Source of the DNA: an uncultured Collinsella sp.
GTDB lineage: Bacteria > Actinomycetota > Coriobacteriia > Coriobacteriales > Coriobacteriaceae
Reading direction: 5' to 3'
DNA: 41,128 bases
Assembly (NCBI GenBank): GCA_902475785.1
Contig: CABSAN010000016.1
Coordinates: 1-41,128 of the forward strand
Position numbers and translations under genes: made by a program
Notes under the pieces: model-generated
The model's database searches: none
Told to the model about the DNA's origin: nothing
Seen by the model: the letters and a program-made list of their open reading frames with translations, nothing else
Shown: in pieces, positions 5,855 to 13,583 of the stretch
Layout: each line of letters starts with the position of its first letter
Numbering within the stretch: position 1 is the first letter of the stretch

Positions 5855-8098
5855 CTAAGCCGTCGGTTTCTCCTCGGCATCCTGCTCGAACTTGACAAGG
5901 GCTTCGGATATCTGTCTGCTGGTGGGAAGCGCGAAGCGCTCTCTGCGCGACACGATCTCATCGAACATCGGGGCAAGGAACGCCCGGACCTTCGCCTCTT
6001 GGAACTGCGATGGGAGCGTTTCCTCCATCAGCGCCTTGAACTCTTCCGGCTTTACGCCGTCTAGGACGGCAAGCAACTCGTCCATCTCGCGTCCGTCGAG
6101 CAGGTACTCGACCGCCATGCACGACACCGTGGCGTTGAAGTACCGCCCAAAAGACGCGCTGTCGCCCTCGAACAGTATCCCGCCGACTACGCCCGCGGCC
6201 ACTGTGCCGACCGTTCCGCCAACCATGCCGCCCGCGAGACCGACGATGGTCCCCACGCCGGGCGACACCGCCGTGCCGGCCACGGCACCGACCTTAGCCG
6301 CCGCGATTCCTGCCGCGGTGGCGCCGGCGATTCCCCCGGCGACCGAGGTGGCGAGGCATGCCATGTTCTGGGCGTACTGGGCGCCACTTGCCTTGCCCTG
6401 GAAGAGCTTGTAGGTCTCGGGGACCGAGAACACGGCGAGAGTCACCGCTGCCGAGACGGCATTGCCCCTTAGCATCTTCGCAAGCTGCTTGGAAGCGGCC
6501 GCCCCGCTGATGGCGGTCTTGCCCGTAAGGGCGCGCAGGCCGTTGACGATTGTGGCGGACGCCTTGAATCCGAGCTTGCCGACCACCGCCTGGCTGGGCG
6601 CCATCAAAGCGTTGGAAAGCCCCGTTCTGGAGAGCTGCGAGACGACCATATGCTGGGCAAAGGACAGGCCGAACACCTGGACGCCGGCAGCGATGCCCGC
6701 CTGGACGGCGCCATTGATGTCCCTGGTCTCCCTATATGCCATGAACGTCGTCGCTAGAAACGACAGACCGAATGCGCAGGAGCATGTGACCGCGCCGGTC
6801 GCAGCATCATACTTCAACGATTCCGCCGTTCCCGGCTTGGCGAGGTTCACCGCCTGATCGTATGTGAGCTTGCCCTTGCGGACGATCTTCTCAGCGTCCT
6901 TGGGGTCGCTGACGCCGGGGACCTTGCCTTGGCTAATCTTCTTCTCAAAACCGCAGAGCACCTGCTGGTACTGGTCTTTCGGGACTTCGAGCTGCATCGG
7001 CGTGCGGTCTTCTGTGAGGTATCGATACTGATGGCTGCTCGAATCGAAGCATGCCTCGAGGGAGCCGCGTGCCGTCTTGTAGTACTTGGTCTGGATCAGA
7101 ACGCCGTCGACACTTCGGTCGGGGCCGTTCTTCGCGTTGTCCCTCCCCAGAATCTCGGCCTGGTGTCCCTGGAGCCTGTCGATGATGCTGTTCGCCTCCT
7201 CGGCAAGTTCTCCGTGGCCCGCAGGGTTGTTGACCGCCGCACGTTGCTCGACGAAGACCTCCCCGTTGCTGTTGATGGTCGCCGCCGCCGCGACTGCCGC
7301 GGCTTTGACCGCCGCATCGCCCACCGTGTCAAGCTCGCTGTCGATGCCGGCGGCGCGGTCATCCTCGAGGCCGCGGAGCGCCTGGCAGCGGGATACAAAC
7401 TGGCTCCGGCACGCTTCGTCGACGGTGAGCGCAAGGTTGCTTTCACCGTCGGAGGCGAAGGAGCCGGGCTCGAAATACGCCCACTCGAAGTAGAAAAGGC
7501 GGGACTGCCTCTGTTCCTTCCCCGGGACGGCGAACGCGTCGGCGTCCGCCTTGATGTAGACGCCCTTTTCGGTCATGGCGATGCCGCTGGGCCTGAGGTC
7601 GAACTCGGCGTCGGCCCAGACGACGGTCTGTTCCCTCGGTATCGGGAAGGTTGACTTCACCTTGGCGGCATTGGCTTCCGTCAACGGGAGCGGAGACTCC
7701 TGGAATGAGTCGAGTAGCTCCTGTGCGCGGGAGCCCTCAATCGCCCTCAGGGCTTCCTGGACCTTGGACGCGTACACCGCCTTCTCCACTTTGAGTCTTT
7801 CGGCCTCTTTTTCGTCGAGGACGGCCTTCGCGCCGCCCGCCACCCCTGCGACCGCAGCGCCCGCCGATGTCGCCGCGTCCACGATCGCCGCGTTCGCTGC
7901 TGTCGCTGCCCCGGTGGCGCCCTCGGCAAACTTGCTCGCTGCTTCTCCCGCCGTTGTGGTTGCGCCTGCAATCGCAGCGCCTGCCGCTACCGCCACCCCA
8001 GATGCCCCCTCGGCAATCCTGGCCGTCGCCTCGCCGGCAGTCTTAGTGGCCCTCTGAATCTCCTGCAGCGGGTCGAAACCTTTGTCGAATATGCTCAT
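5855..8098 (-). CDS. Large glycine-zipper membrane protein, unknown function
   Basis: 747 residues starting MSIFDKGFDPLQEIQ. Residues about 15-95 are an Ala/Gly-rich amphipathic repeat (AxxAGxA, two near-copies of TAGEAxxxxAEGAxG). About 150-240 (FPIPREQTVVWADAEF ... AMTEKGVYIKAD) resembles bacterial PH-like modules. The middle (NGPDRSVDGVLIQTKYYKT, PMQLEVPKDQY) recalls an uncharacterised family found in large bacterial membrane proteins. Residues 440-640 hold hydrophobic and glycine-zipper segments (VGAVAGTAVSPGVG, GGMVGGTVGTVAAGVVGG). The end is acidic and helical. A pore-forming or envelope-effector role is possible but not shown. It lies divergent from and between the two pilin-like paralogues. 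Confidence 0.75.
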   Translation of the reverse strand: MSIFDKGFDPLQEIQRATKTAGEATARIAEGASGVAVAAGAAIAGATTTAGEAASKFAEGATGAATAANAAIVDAATSAGAAVAGVAGGAKAVLDEKEAERLKVEKAVYASKVQEALRAIEGSRAQELLDSFQESPLPLTEANAAKVKSTFPIPREQTVVWADAEFDLRPSGIAMTEKGVYIKADADAFAVPGKEQRQSRLFYFEWAYFEPGSFASDGESNLALTVDEACRSQFVSRCQALRGLEDDRAAGIDSELDTVGDAAVKAAAVAAAATINSNGEVFVEQRAAVNNPAGHGELAEEANSIIDRLQGHQAEILGRDNAKNGPDRSVDGVLIQTKYYKTARGSLEACFDSSSHQYRYLTEDRTPMQLEVPKDQYQQVLCGFEKKISQGKVPGVSDPKDAEKIVRKGKLTYDQAVNLAKPGTAESLKYDAATGAVTCSCAFGLSFLATTFMAYRETRDINGAVQAGIAAGVQVFGLSFAQHMVVSQLSRTGLSNALMAPSQAVVGKLGFKASATIVNGLRALTGKTAISGAAASKQLAKMLRGNAVSAAVTLAVFSVPETYKLFQGKASGAQYAQNMACLATSVAGGIAGATAAGIAAAKVGAVAGTAVSPGVGTIVGLAGGMVGGTVGTVAAGVVGGILFEGDSASFGRYFNATVSCMAVEYLLDGREMDELLAVLDGVKPEEFKALMEETLPSQFQEAKVRAFLAPMFDEIVSRRERFALPTSRQISEALVKFEQDAEEKPTA

Positions 8099-8160
8099 GG
8101 ACGATTCTTTCTCGTGGGTGAACAGACAGTTCGAATCGCGTTGTTTCTCATGCGATCGTT

Positions 8161-8166
8161 ATTATA
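8161..8166 (-). promoter_or_regulatory. -10 element for the 747-aa gene
   Basis: TATAAT on the minus strand, 62 bases before the ATG at 8098. No good -35 is seen at 16-18 bases (CCAAAG is nearest), so an activator may be needed. Confidence 0.4.
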
Positions 8167-8364
8167 GCTTTGGGTTTTTATGCCTTTGGTTCAGCTGCCA
8201 AACCCGGCGCAGGGAACTCGAGCATGATTGTCAAACATTGGGCGGTACAGGGGGGTGTTCCTATAGTTTTGTCAACTGGGCAATGCTGTTTTCGAGATTG
8301 AATCGCGACATGCTAACGCCAGGCCTTTCGGCCGATGGGCTCCAATCTGTTCGGAGCGCTTCGA

Positions 8365-9522
8365 CTAGGCGGCGTAGGGCACCCTGTCCCGCATGATCGC
8401 GTAGATGACCTTCAGCCTCTTTCGTGCCAGCGCCTTGAGCGCCTTGCCGTGCGGCATGCCCCGCTCTCGGCACCTAGCGTAGTAATCGCCCCATCTTCCC
8501 TCTGTCCGGGTAAGGCAGTTGCACGAGAATATGAGCAGGTTCTTCAGCCTCTTGTTGCCTTGGCGCGATGCCGTCACCGAGGAGATCGAGGTCCCCGACT
8601 GGCGGTTGCGCGGCGCCAGGCCGCAGTACGACGCGAGCCTGTCGTGGCTTGGGAAGTCTTCGATATCTATGGAGATCGCGAGCTCGGAAGCGGTTTTGGG
8701 GCCGATCCCCGGCACCGTCAGGAGGCATCGGTAGGTATCGTCGCCCTCGAGGAGGGCGGATATCTCCGCCGTGATCACATCGATCTCCGCCGAGTTCTCG
8801 GAGATCCTGCGCGCGAGCAGCCTCACCGCCCGGTCCTCGGCGGCGATGGCCGCCGCGTCCGGCCTTGTCGAGGAGGCCGTCGAGCGGACGAGGGCCTCGA
8901 TCTTGCCGCGCGCCGCCCCGCGCGTGAGCGCCGCCGCCCTGCGGGGCCCGGCGTCGGCCACCGACCAGGCCCCGCCGAGGGATGCCATGAGCCTCAGCTG
9001 GGGACCGTCGGACAGGTCGACCAACGCCTCGAAGGCGGGGCACGATTCCAGCAGGATGCTGCGCAGCCGATTCTTGCTCCTGGTGTTTTCGCAGGTCAGG
9101 AAGTTTCTCTGGGCGGCCAGCGCCCTCGCCGCCGCGACCGTCGGGCCCGGATCCCCGACCGGCAGGAGTGCGTCGGGGATGCCCAGCGCCGTCTTCGCGA
9201 TGACCATTGCGTCCCGCTCGTCGGTCTTGGCGTCGCCGGCGAAGAGCCTGGCGGCCCCGTGTGCCGCGAGTCCCGGCAGGTACGCCGCCGACATCCCGGC
9301 CGCCTTGGCGCGGGCGAGCGCGAGGGCGCCTATGTTGCGCGACTGGTCGACGACCACGAGCGCGTCGGGGAAGCGGCCGAACAGCGAGTCCAGATCGCCC
9401 TCCCTGTTCGCGAGGGGGGCGCTCAGCAGTATCTCGCCGTCCCGGGTCGCGACGCATGCCCAATGGGACAATTTCCCGACATCGAGCCCGATGACGGCTT
9501 CCGGCATTCTAGGTGGTGCCAC
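8365..9522 (-). CDS. IS110-family transposase (DEDD, bridge-RNA guided type)
   Basis: 385 residues from GTG 9522, chosen because GGAGG (complement of 9531-9535) is 8 bases upstream; a TTG at 9537 is also in frame. The N-terminal RuvC-like DEDD domain shows IGLDVGK, VVVDQ (Asp in the usual Glu position, as in the VVDQ subgroup) and AKTDERDA. The C-terminal transposase-20 domain has VPGIGPKTA and the catalytic-serine region RQSGTSISSVTASRQGNKRLK. Length and motif order are complete, so the element may be active. Members of this family recombine DNA using an RNA transcribed from their own non-coding end. Confidence 0.92.
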   Translation of the reverse strand: MAPPRMPEAVIGLDVGKLSHWACVATRDGEILLSAPLANREGDLDSLFGRFPDALVVVDQSRNIGALALARAKAAGMSAAYLPGLAAHGAARLFAGDAKTDERDAMVIAKTALGIPDALLPVGDPGPTVAAARALAAQRNFLTCENTRSKNRLRSILLESCPAFEALVDLSDGPQLRLMASLGGAWSVADAGPRRAAALTRGAARGKIEALVRSTASSTRPDAAAIAAEDRAVRLLARRISENSAEIDVITAEISALLEGDDTYRCLLTVPGIGPKTASELAISIDIEDFPSHDRLASYCGLAPRNRQSGTSISSVTASRQGNKRLKNLLIFSCNCLTRTEGRWGDYYARCRERGMPHGKALKALARKRLKVIYAIMRDRVPYAA

Positions 9523-9539
9523 GGTGTTATCCTCCAATC

Positions 9540-9760
9540 GGTAGGCCGATCGGAACCCCTCCCTGCGACACCCACATTACCTGGCCGTGGCGCTTGCGCC
9601 CGGCAGTTTCCTATCAGTCGTCCAGAGCGGCGAGCGCCCCCGGTGGCAACACCCCCCGGGCCCTCTACGGGGCAGGGGCAGACGGCCATCCGGAGGCGCC
9701 CGATCGGCGGCCCCTCGGGGCTTGCCCGTATCGTAGGCAATGCGCCGAATGCTCGCCATC
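9540..9760 (-). ncRNA. Candidate IS110 bridge RNA locus
   Basis: The region directly upstream of the transposase has no coding frame of its own and many short inverted repeats: ATCGG-TAGG-CCGAT, GGCGC-TT-GCGCC, GCCCC-TC-GGGGC. In the IS110 subgroup the bridge RNA is encoded in this position and in the same direction. Limits are approximate and the loops have not been matched to target or donor. Confidence 0.35.
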
Positions 9761-9899
9761 GAAATTTATCGGTGGCCCACTTCAGACTGTAATGGGCACC
9801 CACAATCGCCTCTATATCGACAAGGCGCAGCCGTGCGAGGGCTTCGAGAGGGCAATTGACTGCATTCAAGACGCTCGGTTTTCTCCCCTACTGTCATCG

Positions 9900-9914
9900 T
9901 TGCCGCTGCGGCAA
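9900..9914. promoter_or_regulatory. Palindrome in leader of pilin-like copy 2
   Basis: TTGCCGC-T-GCGGCAA, identical to 4595-4609 and placed 93 bases before the start codon. The following sequence is also shared in part (CCCTACGCTC and CCCTGAGCGAAGGGAG), so the whole leader is paralogous. Confidence 0.45.
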
Positions 9915-9992
9915 GACAAAGACAGATTCCCGCGATAACCCTACGCTCAGCTCGTTTCTATTCACCCTGAGCGAAGGGAGCGTCGCATATGT

Positions 9993-10980
9993 ATGCAGCG
10001 GCAATTAACCTTCGGGGGGGGGGGTATCTCCTAGAGATACCCGTCTCCGAGGGCAGTCAATCATCGAGTACGTCCTGATCATCGCCGTCATAGGCCTGGT
10101 GATCGTGTTCGCGGGACCCGGCGTGGCCGGCGCCATCCGCAACCAGTTCAACCTGGTCGGGAACACGGTGAACAGCGGGACGACCGGCGGCACCGAGGGC
10201 GGCGGCGCGTCCGGTGGAGGCTCCACAGGCAGCGCTTCCGCGACCGTCCAGGCGGCGGTGGCCAAGGACGCGAAGGACTGGACGCTCGACGATCAGAAGG
10301 CCGTGGCCGAGGACATCGCCAAGAACGGTACATCGTCTCTCGCCTTCGCCAAGGCGGAGGCCGCGATGAATGCAGGGACGAAGTTCTCGATGAAGCTCAC
10401 CGATGGTCAGACGCTCGAGTACAAGATCATCGGCATCAACCACGATGACTTGGCCGATGGTAGCGGCAAGGCGGGCCTGACGTTCCTCACCACCTCGACG
10501 GGTATTTCATCCCGCATGAACGCCAAGGGTGGCAATGCCGGCGGCTGGGAGAAGTCGGAGCTCCGCCAGAAAATGAACTCCGGCGAGATCTGGAACCTCA
10601 TGCCGTCCGATTTCCAATCCAGGGTGGAGCCCGTCAGGAAGCTCACGAACAACGTGGGCGGCGACGACAAGAATGCCGCCGTGACGGCGACCTCGGACAA
10701 ACTGTTTCTTCTCAGCTATTCTGAGATCGTTCCTACCTCCTATTGGGCATCCAGCTATCCCTGGACTTCCTCAGAGGGAACTCAGTACGAGGCCTTCAAG
10801 GGCAAGGTGACGGAGAACGATTCGGGTAACTCCGCCATTGCCAATGGCAGCCGCTGGTGGGAGCGTTCGCAGCTTCCGTACGACTCTGCTTCCTTCCTCG
10901 TTGTCAACAGAAACGGCAATCGCTCGGGCAGCGACTTTGCGAAGAACTCGTGTTGCGTCTGTCCCGCCTGGAGCTTCTAG
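9993..10980 (+). CDS. Flp/type IV prepilin-like protein with DUF6273-like head, phase-variable, OFF (copy 2)
   Basis: The homologous ATG at 9993 reads MQRQLTFGGGGIS and stops, because the leader carries 11 G (10014-10024). With 10 G the frame would run as VSPRDTRLRG-QSIIEYVLIIAVIGLVIVF to 10980, 328 residues. The stalk, linker (GGGASGGGSTGSASATVQ) and helical part are nearly identical to copy 1 up to INHDDLADGSGKAGLT; the heads then diverge. This head is complete: WEKSELRQKMN, DKLFLLS, SRWWERSQLPYDSASFLVVN and a CCVCPAWSF end corresponding to the usual GxRPAFxF. A long open frame from GTG 10099 exists, but that start is inside the hydrophobic stalk. I read this as a phase-off gene rather than a dead one. 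Confidence 0.75.
10014..10024 (+). repeat. Poly-G tract, 11 G, in coding leader of copy 2
   Basis: Eleven G, one more than in copy 1, shifting the leader out of frame (stop TAG at 10032-10034). Its last three G start a perfect hairpin, GGGTATCTC-CTA-GAGATACCC (10022-10042), which could favour pausing and slippage. Confidence 0.85.
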
Positions 10981-10991
10981 CTTGTCTAGTG

Positions 10992-11026
10992 AAAGGCCCG
11001 CGCTATCATGCGCGGGCCTTTCTTTT
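10992..11026 (+). terminator. Rho-independent terminator after copy 2
   Basis: AAAGGCCCGCGC (10992-11003), loop TATCAT, GCGCGGGCCTTT (11010-11021) and a T-rich tail CTTTT. Perfect 12-bp stem, 11 bases after the stop. Confidence 0.9.
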
Positions 11027-11447
11027 GGCAATCGAACGAACGATTTGAGGTTCGTGGCACAGGTAATCGGGTTGAGGAGAAATGGGGTCATACAGCGGCT
11101 CTCAGAGCGCCTGCCGCACTTCCCCGCCATTACCCCTGCGGCGTCCTCGTATGGAGTCCATCCTGCTTGGCGTTTCACTGCAACAGCCAACTTGTCCGCC
11201 GATCAAGTGAACTACTGGAATAAATACAGCGACACGCTTGTTCGTTATAGTCGCTATATCTGTGTAAATCGCCGCGATAAATGCTGCCCGTTCTCGGCGT
11301 GTACCTGCTGCGCGTATGTAGAATCATAACGCGTTAATAAATCGGCCCAAGCGCGTGCAAAACGCGCAAGTAGCCGCAAAAGGCGATTATCGCGTAGGTA
11401 GATTTTTGGCACCCTGATGATTAATCAAAATTAAGCAATTGCTTCAA
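11027..11447. other. Intergenic, no supported gene
   Basis: Lies between the accessory region and tRNA-Pro. Frames on both strands are short or shadow-like. One small hairpin, GCGCGT-GCAAA-ACGCGC, occurs near 11355. The base composition changes to AT-rich towards 11440. No attachment-site repeat of the tRNA 3' end was found in the window. Confidence 0.5.
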
Positions 11448-11479
11448 ACAAAAAAGGTCAGGCACTAAGTGCCTGACCT
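11448..11479 (-). terminator. Terminator of tRNA-Pro
   Basis: On the minus strand AGGTCAGGCAC-TTA-GTGCCTGACCT followed by TTTTTTGT. Perfect 11-bp stem, 9 bases after the tRNA CCA end. Confidence 0.9.
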
Positions 11480-11488
11480 GCAAACTTC

Positions 11489-11565
<77 letters not shown>

Positions 11566-11645
11566 AAGCTTTTGTTTGTTGCTCTGCTCTCGCTCGCAAC
11601 AGGGAGTATATTAACCCGAAACTTTGGCCTTGCGCAAGAACTTTT

Positions 11646-12863
11646 TTAATTATTTTTGAGCAAGTCCAAAATTGTATCTGCGAGCTGGGGTTTTGTTAGC
11701 ACGGGAAGTTCCTGCGTACCCGCTGTGCTCACAATCCAGGCCTTGTTGGTGTCGGTTCCAAAGCCAGAATCGGCGCGCGAGACATCGTTGGCGATGATCG
11801 CATCGCAGCCCTTGCGGGCCAATTTACGCTCAGCGTACTCTACGACGTTATCGGTCTCAGCTGCAAATCCGATCACACGGCGCTCGCCCTTCTGGCGTGA
11901 GAGCTCAGCCAAAATATCAACGGTCTCGACCAGTTCGATGCGATCCAAGCGTTCGTTGGCCTTTTTGAGCTTGTGGTCCGCAGGGGATACGGGGGTGTAG
12001 TCGGCGACAGCCGCCGCGCAAATGGCCGCATCGGCCGTCTGGAAGGCGCTCAGTGCGGCCTTCAGCATCTCTGCAGCGGTCTGCACATGTACACACTCCA
12101 CGCCGCGCGGAACGTCGAGCGATGTCGGTCCCAGCACGAGCGTGACCGCAGCGCCACGGCGTACGGCCTCCCCCGCCAGGGCGATGCCCATCTTGCCCGA
12201 CGACCGGTTGCCGATAAAACGCACCGGATCGATTGGCTCATGCGTGGGGCCGGCGGTGATCACGATGCGCTTGCCCGCCAGGTCTTGCGGCACGGGATTG
12301 AGCACCTCGCAGATGGCTTCGACAATGTCCCCGGGCTCGCTCATGCGCCCCGTGTCCACGTCGCCGCAGGCAAGGTAGCCACTACCGGGGCCAACCACGT
12401 GCACCCCGCGGTCGCGCAGCGTGGCCATATTGGCCTGGGTTGCCGGCGCCTTCCACATGCCGTTGTTCATGGCAGGCGCGATCACAATGGGTCGCGGCGT
12501 GGCGAGCAGCGTCGTGGAGATGAGGTCATCGGCAATGCCGTTGGCCATCTTAGCGATGATATTTGCCGTGGCAGGCGCCACGACCACCAGGTCGGGTTCC
12601 TGCGCGAGCGAAATGTGGTGGATAGGGTCGGAGGGGTCGTCGAATAGGCCCACGGCAACGGGCTCGTTGGTGAGCGCACGGAAGGTGAGCGAGCCCACAA
12701 ACTCCGTGGCATGCTCGCTCATAACGACCTTGACGCGCGCGCCGCGCTTTTGCAGCAGGCGCACGATATTGCACGACTTATAGGCGGCGATCCCGCCGGT
12801 AATGCCCAGCAGGATCGTTTTTCCCTCAAGTCGCATTGAATTGTTGGGTGCCGCCGTCATCAT
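11646..12863 (-). CDS. coaBC: Bifunctional phosphopantothenoylcysteine decarboxylase / synthetase
   Basis: 405 residues; makes 4'-phosphopantetheine from phosphopantothenate, cysteine and CTP in coenzyme A synthesis. The CoaC half shows ILLGITGGIAAYK, the catalytic His in PIHHISLA, PAMNNGMW and the substrate-clamp GYLACGDVDTGRM. The CoaB half shows ITAGPTHEPIDPVRFIGNRS, SSGKMG and the late KKANERLDRIELVET region with the conserved Lys-x-Lys-like basic motif. The ATG abuts the TAA of the zinc-ribbon gene, with AAGGAAG as RBS inside it, so it is cotranscribed and coupled. The first ~9 residues (MMTAAPNNS) are an extra tail. Last gene of the long core operon. Confidence 0.95.
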   Translation of the reverse strand: MMTAAPNNSMRLEGKTILLGITGGIAAYKSCNIVRLLQKRGARVKVVMSEHATEFVGSLTFRALTNEPVAVGLFDDPSDPIHHISLAQEPDLVVVAPATANIIAKMANGIADDLISTTLLATPRPIVIAPAMNNGMWKAPATQANMATLRDRGVHVVGPGSGYLACGDVDTGRMSEPGDIVEAICEVLNPVPQDLAGKRIVITAGPTHEPIDPVRFIGNRSSGKMGIALAGEAVRRGAAVTLVLGPTSLDVPRGVECVHVQTAAEMLKAALSAFQTADAAICAAAVADYTPVSPADHKLKKANERLDRIELVETVDILAELSRQKGERRVIGFAAETDNVVEYAERKLARKGCDAIIANDVSRADSGFGTDTNKAWIVSTAGTQELPVLTKPQLADTILDLLKNN

Positions 12864-13583
12864 TTAAGCTTCCTTGCTCGGGAGCACCAGCAGGCGGTGG
12901 CAGTAGGGGCAATGCGTAATCTCGCTGCCGTCGTGGTTGAGGTCGCTCATGGACGATGCCTGCAGCGCGGTGTGGCAGACCGTGGGAATGTTGCCCTGGA
13001 TGGTCTCGACGGCCAGGCCGCGGAACTGCTTGAGCAGACGCTCGTAGTCGGTGAGCACGTCGGTCGGCAGCGTGGCAGCCAGCGCGGTGCGCTCCTTGGT
13101 GGCGGCGTCAATCTGGGCCTGGAGGTCGGCGGCCTTGGCGCGGGCGGCCTTGGTATCGGCCTTCACGCCCTCCTCGAATTTGGCGATGATGGCCTGAGCG
13201 CGAGCCTCGCGGTCGAGCGCCTCCTTATGGGCGATGACGACGTCCTTGCGGGTGTGCTCGATCTTGTCCAGGCGCTTGGCCAGGGTGGCGAGCTCGTTCT
13301 CCAGGTCCTGAACCTCGCGGTAGTCAGAACCATCGACGTGGCGCTTCTTGGCGGCCTCGATGGCATTGTTGGTCTGGATCTCGGTGGTGTTGAGATCGTC
13401 GAGCTCAATGTCCAGGTCCTTGCGCTGGGCGTAGAGCTTGGTCATCTCGGACTTGAGCTTTACATAGGTCTTGCGCTTGGAAGCGAGCTCCTTAAGCTCC
13501 GGCATATTGGCAAGTTCGCTCTTGTTGCGGGCGAGCTCCAAATCGATCTGTTGCAGCTTGAGTAGCGTAGCGCCGGCGCTCAT
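12864..13583 (-). CDS. Coiled-coil C4 zinc-ribbon protein (DUF164/CT398-like)
   Basis: 239 residues from ATG 13583, chosen because AAAGGAGAG precedes it and it overlaps the NIF3 stop as ATGA; a longer in-frame extension upstream lacks an RBS. Residues about 5-175 are a long antiparallel coiled coil (LQQIDLELARNKSEL ... LENELATLAKRLDKIEHTRKD). The C-terminus has VCHTAL and THCPYCHRLLVLP; the family usually has CxxC...CxxC, and here the first pair is degraded to a single Cys-His. Pairing of this gene with a NIF3 gene is common in bacteria; the molecular role is unknown. Confidence 0.85.
   Translation of the reverse strand: MSAGATLLKLQQIDLELARNKSELANMPELKELASKRKTYVKLKSEMTKLYAQRKDLDIELDDLNTTEIQTNNAIEAAKKRHVDGSDYREVQDLENELATLAKRLDKIEHTRKDVVIAHKEALDREARAQAIIAKFEEGVKADTKAARAKAADLQAQIDAATKERTALAATLPTDVLTDYERLLKQFRGLAVETIQGNIPTVCHTALQASSMSDLNHDGSEITHCPYCHRLLVLPSKEA

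Larger units (their letters stand above)
8360..9760 (-). mobile_element. IS110-family insertion sequence (boundaries unresolved)
   Basis: Contains a full-length IS110-type transposase and a GC-rich, hairpin-rich non-coding stretch upstream of it. IS110 elements lack terminal inverted repeats, so the ends cannot be set from one copy. The left non-coding end may reach about 9790, and the other end lies somewhere in 8200-8364. It sits between the 747-residue gene and the leader of pilin-like copy 2. Confidence 0.6.

Noticed and set aside
8335..9792. 485-codon plus-strand frame through the IS110 element
   Set aside because: Arg/Gly-rich shadow of the transposase. The transposase frame has the full DEDD and serine motifs.
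9740..9810. IS21-like or other second IS end (GTGGCCCACTTCAGACTG)
   Set aside because: It resembles some IS21 ends, but there is no partner repeat or istA/istB gene nearby, so it was left within the unresolved IS110 flank.
10099..10980. GTG at 10099 as the true start of copy 2
   Set aside because: It falls inside the hydrophobic stalk, would lose the prepilin leader that is present upstream, and has no ribosome site. The frameshift explanation fits copy 1 exactly.
10838..11329. Plus-strand frame ending in a Cys-rich tail (CCPFSACTCC)
   Set aside because: Its first part is a shadow of the copy-2 head and runs through the terminator. The Cys-rich tail has no start or RBS of its own.
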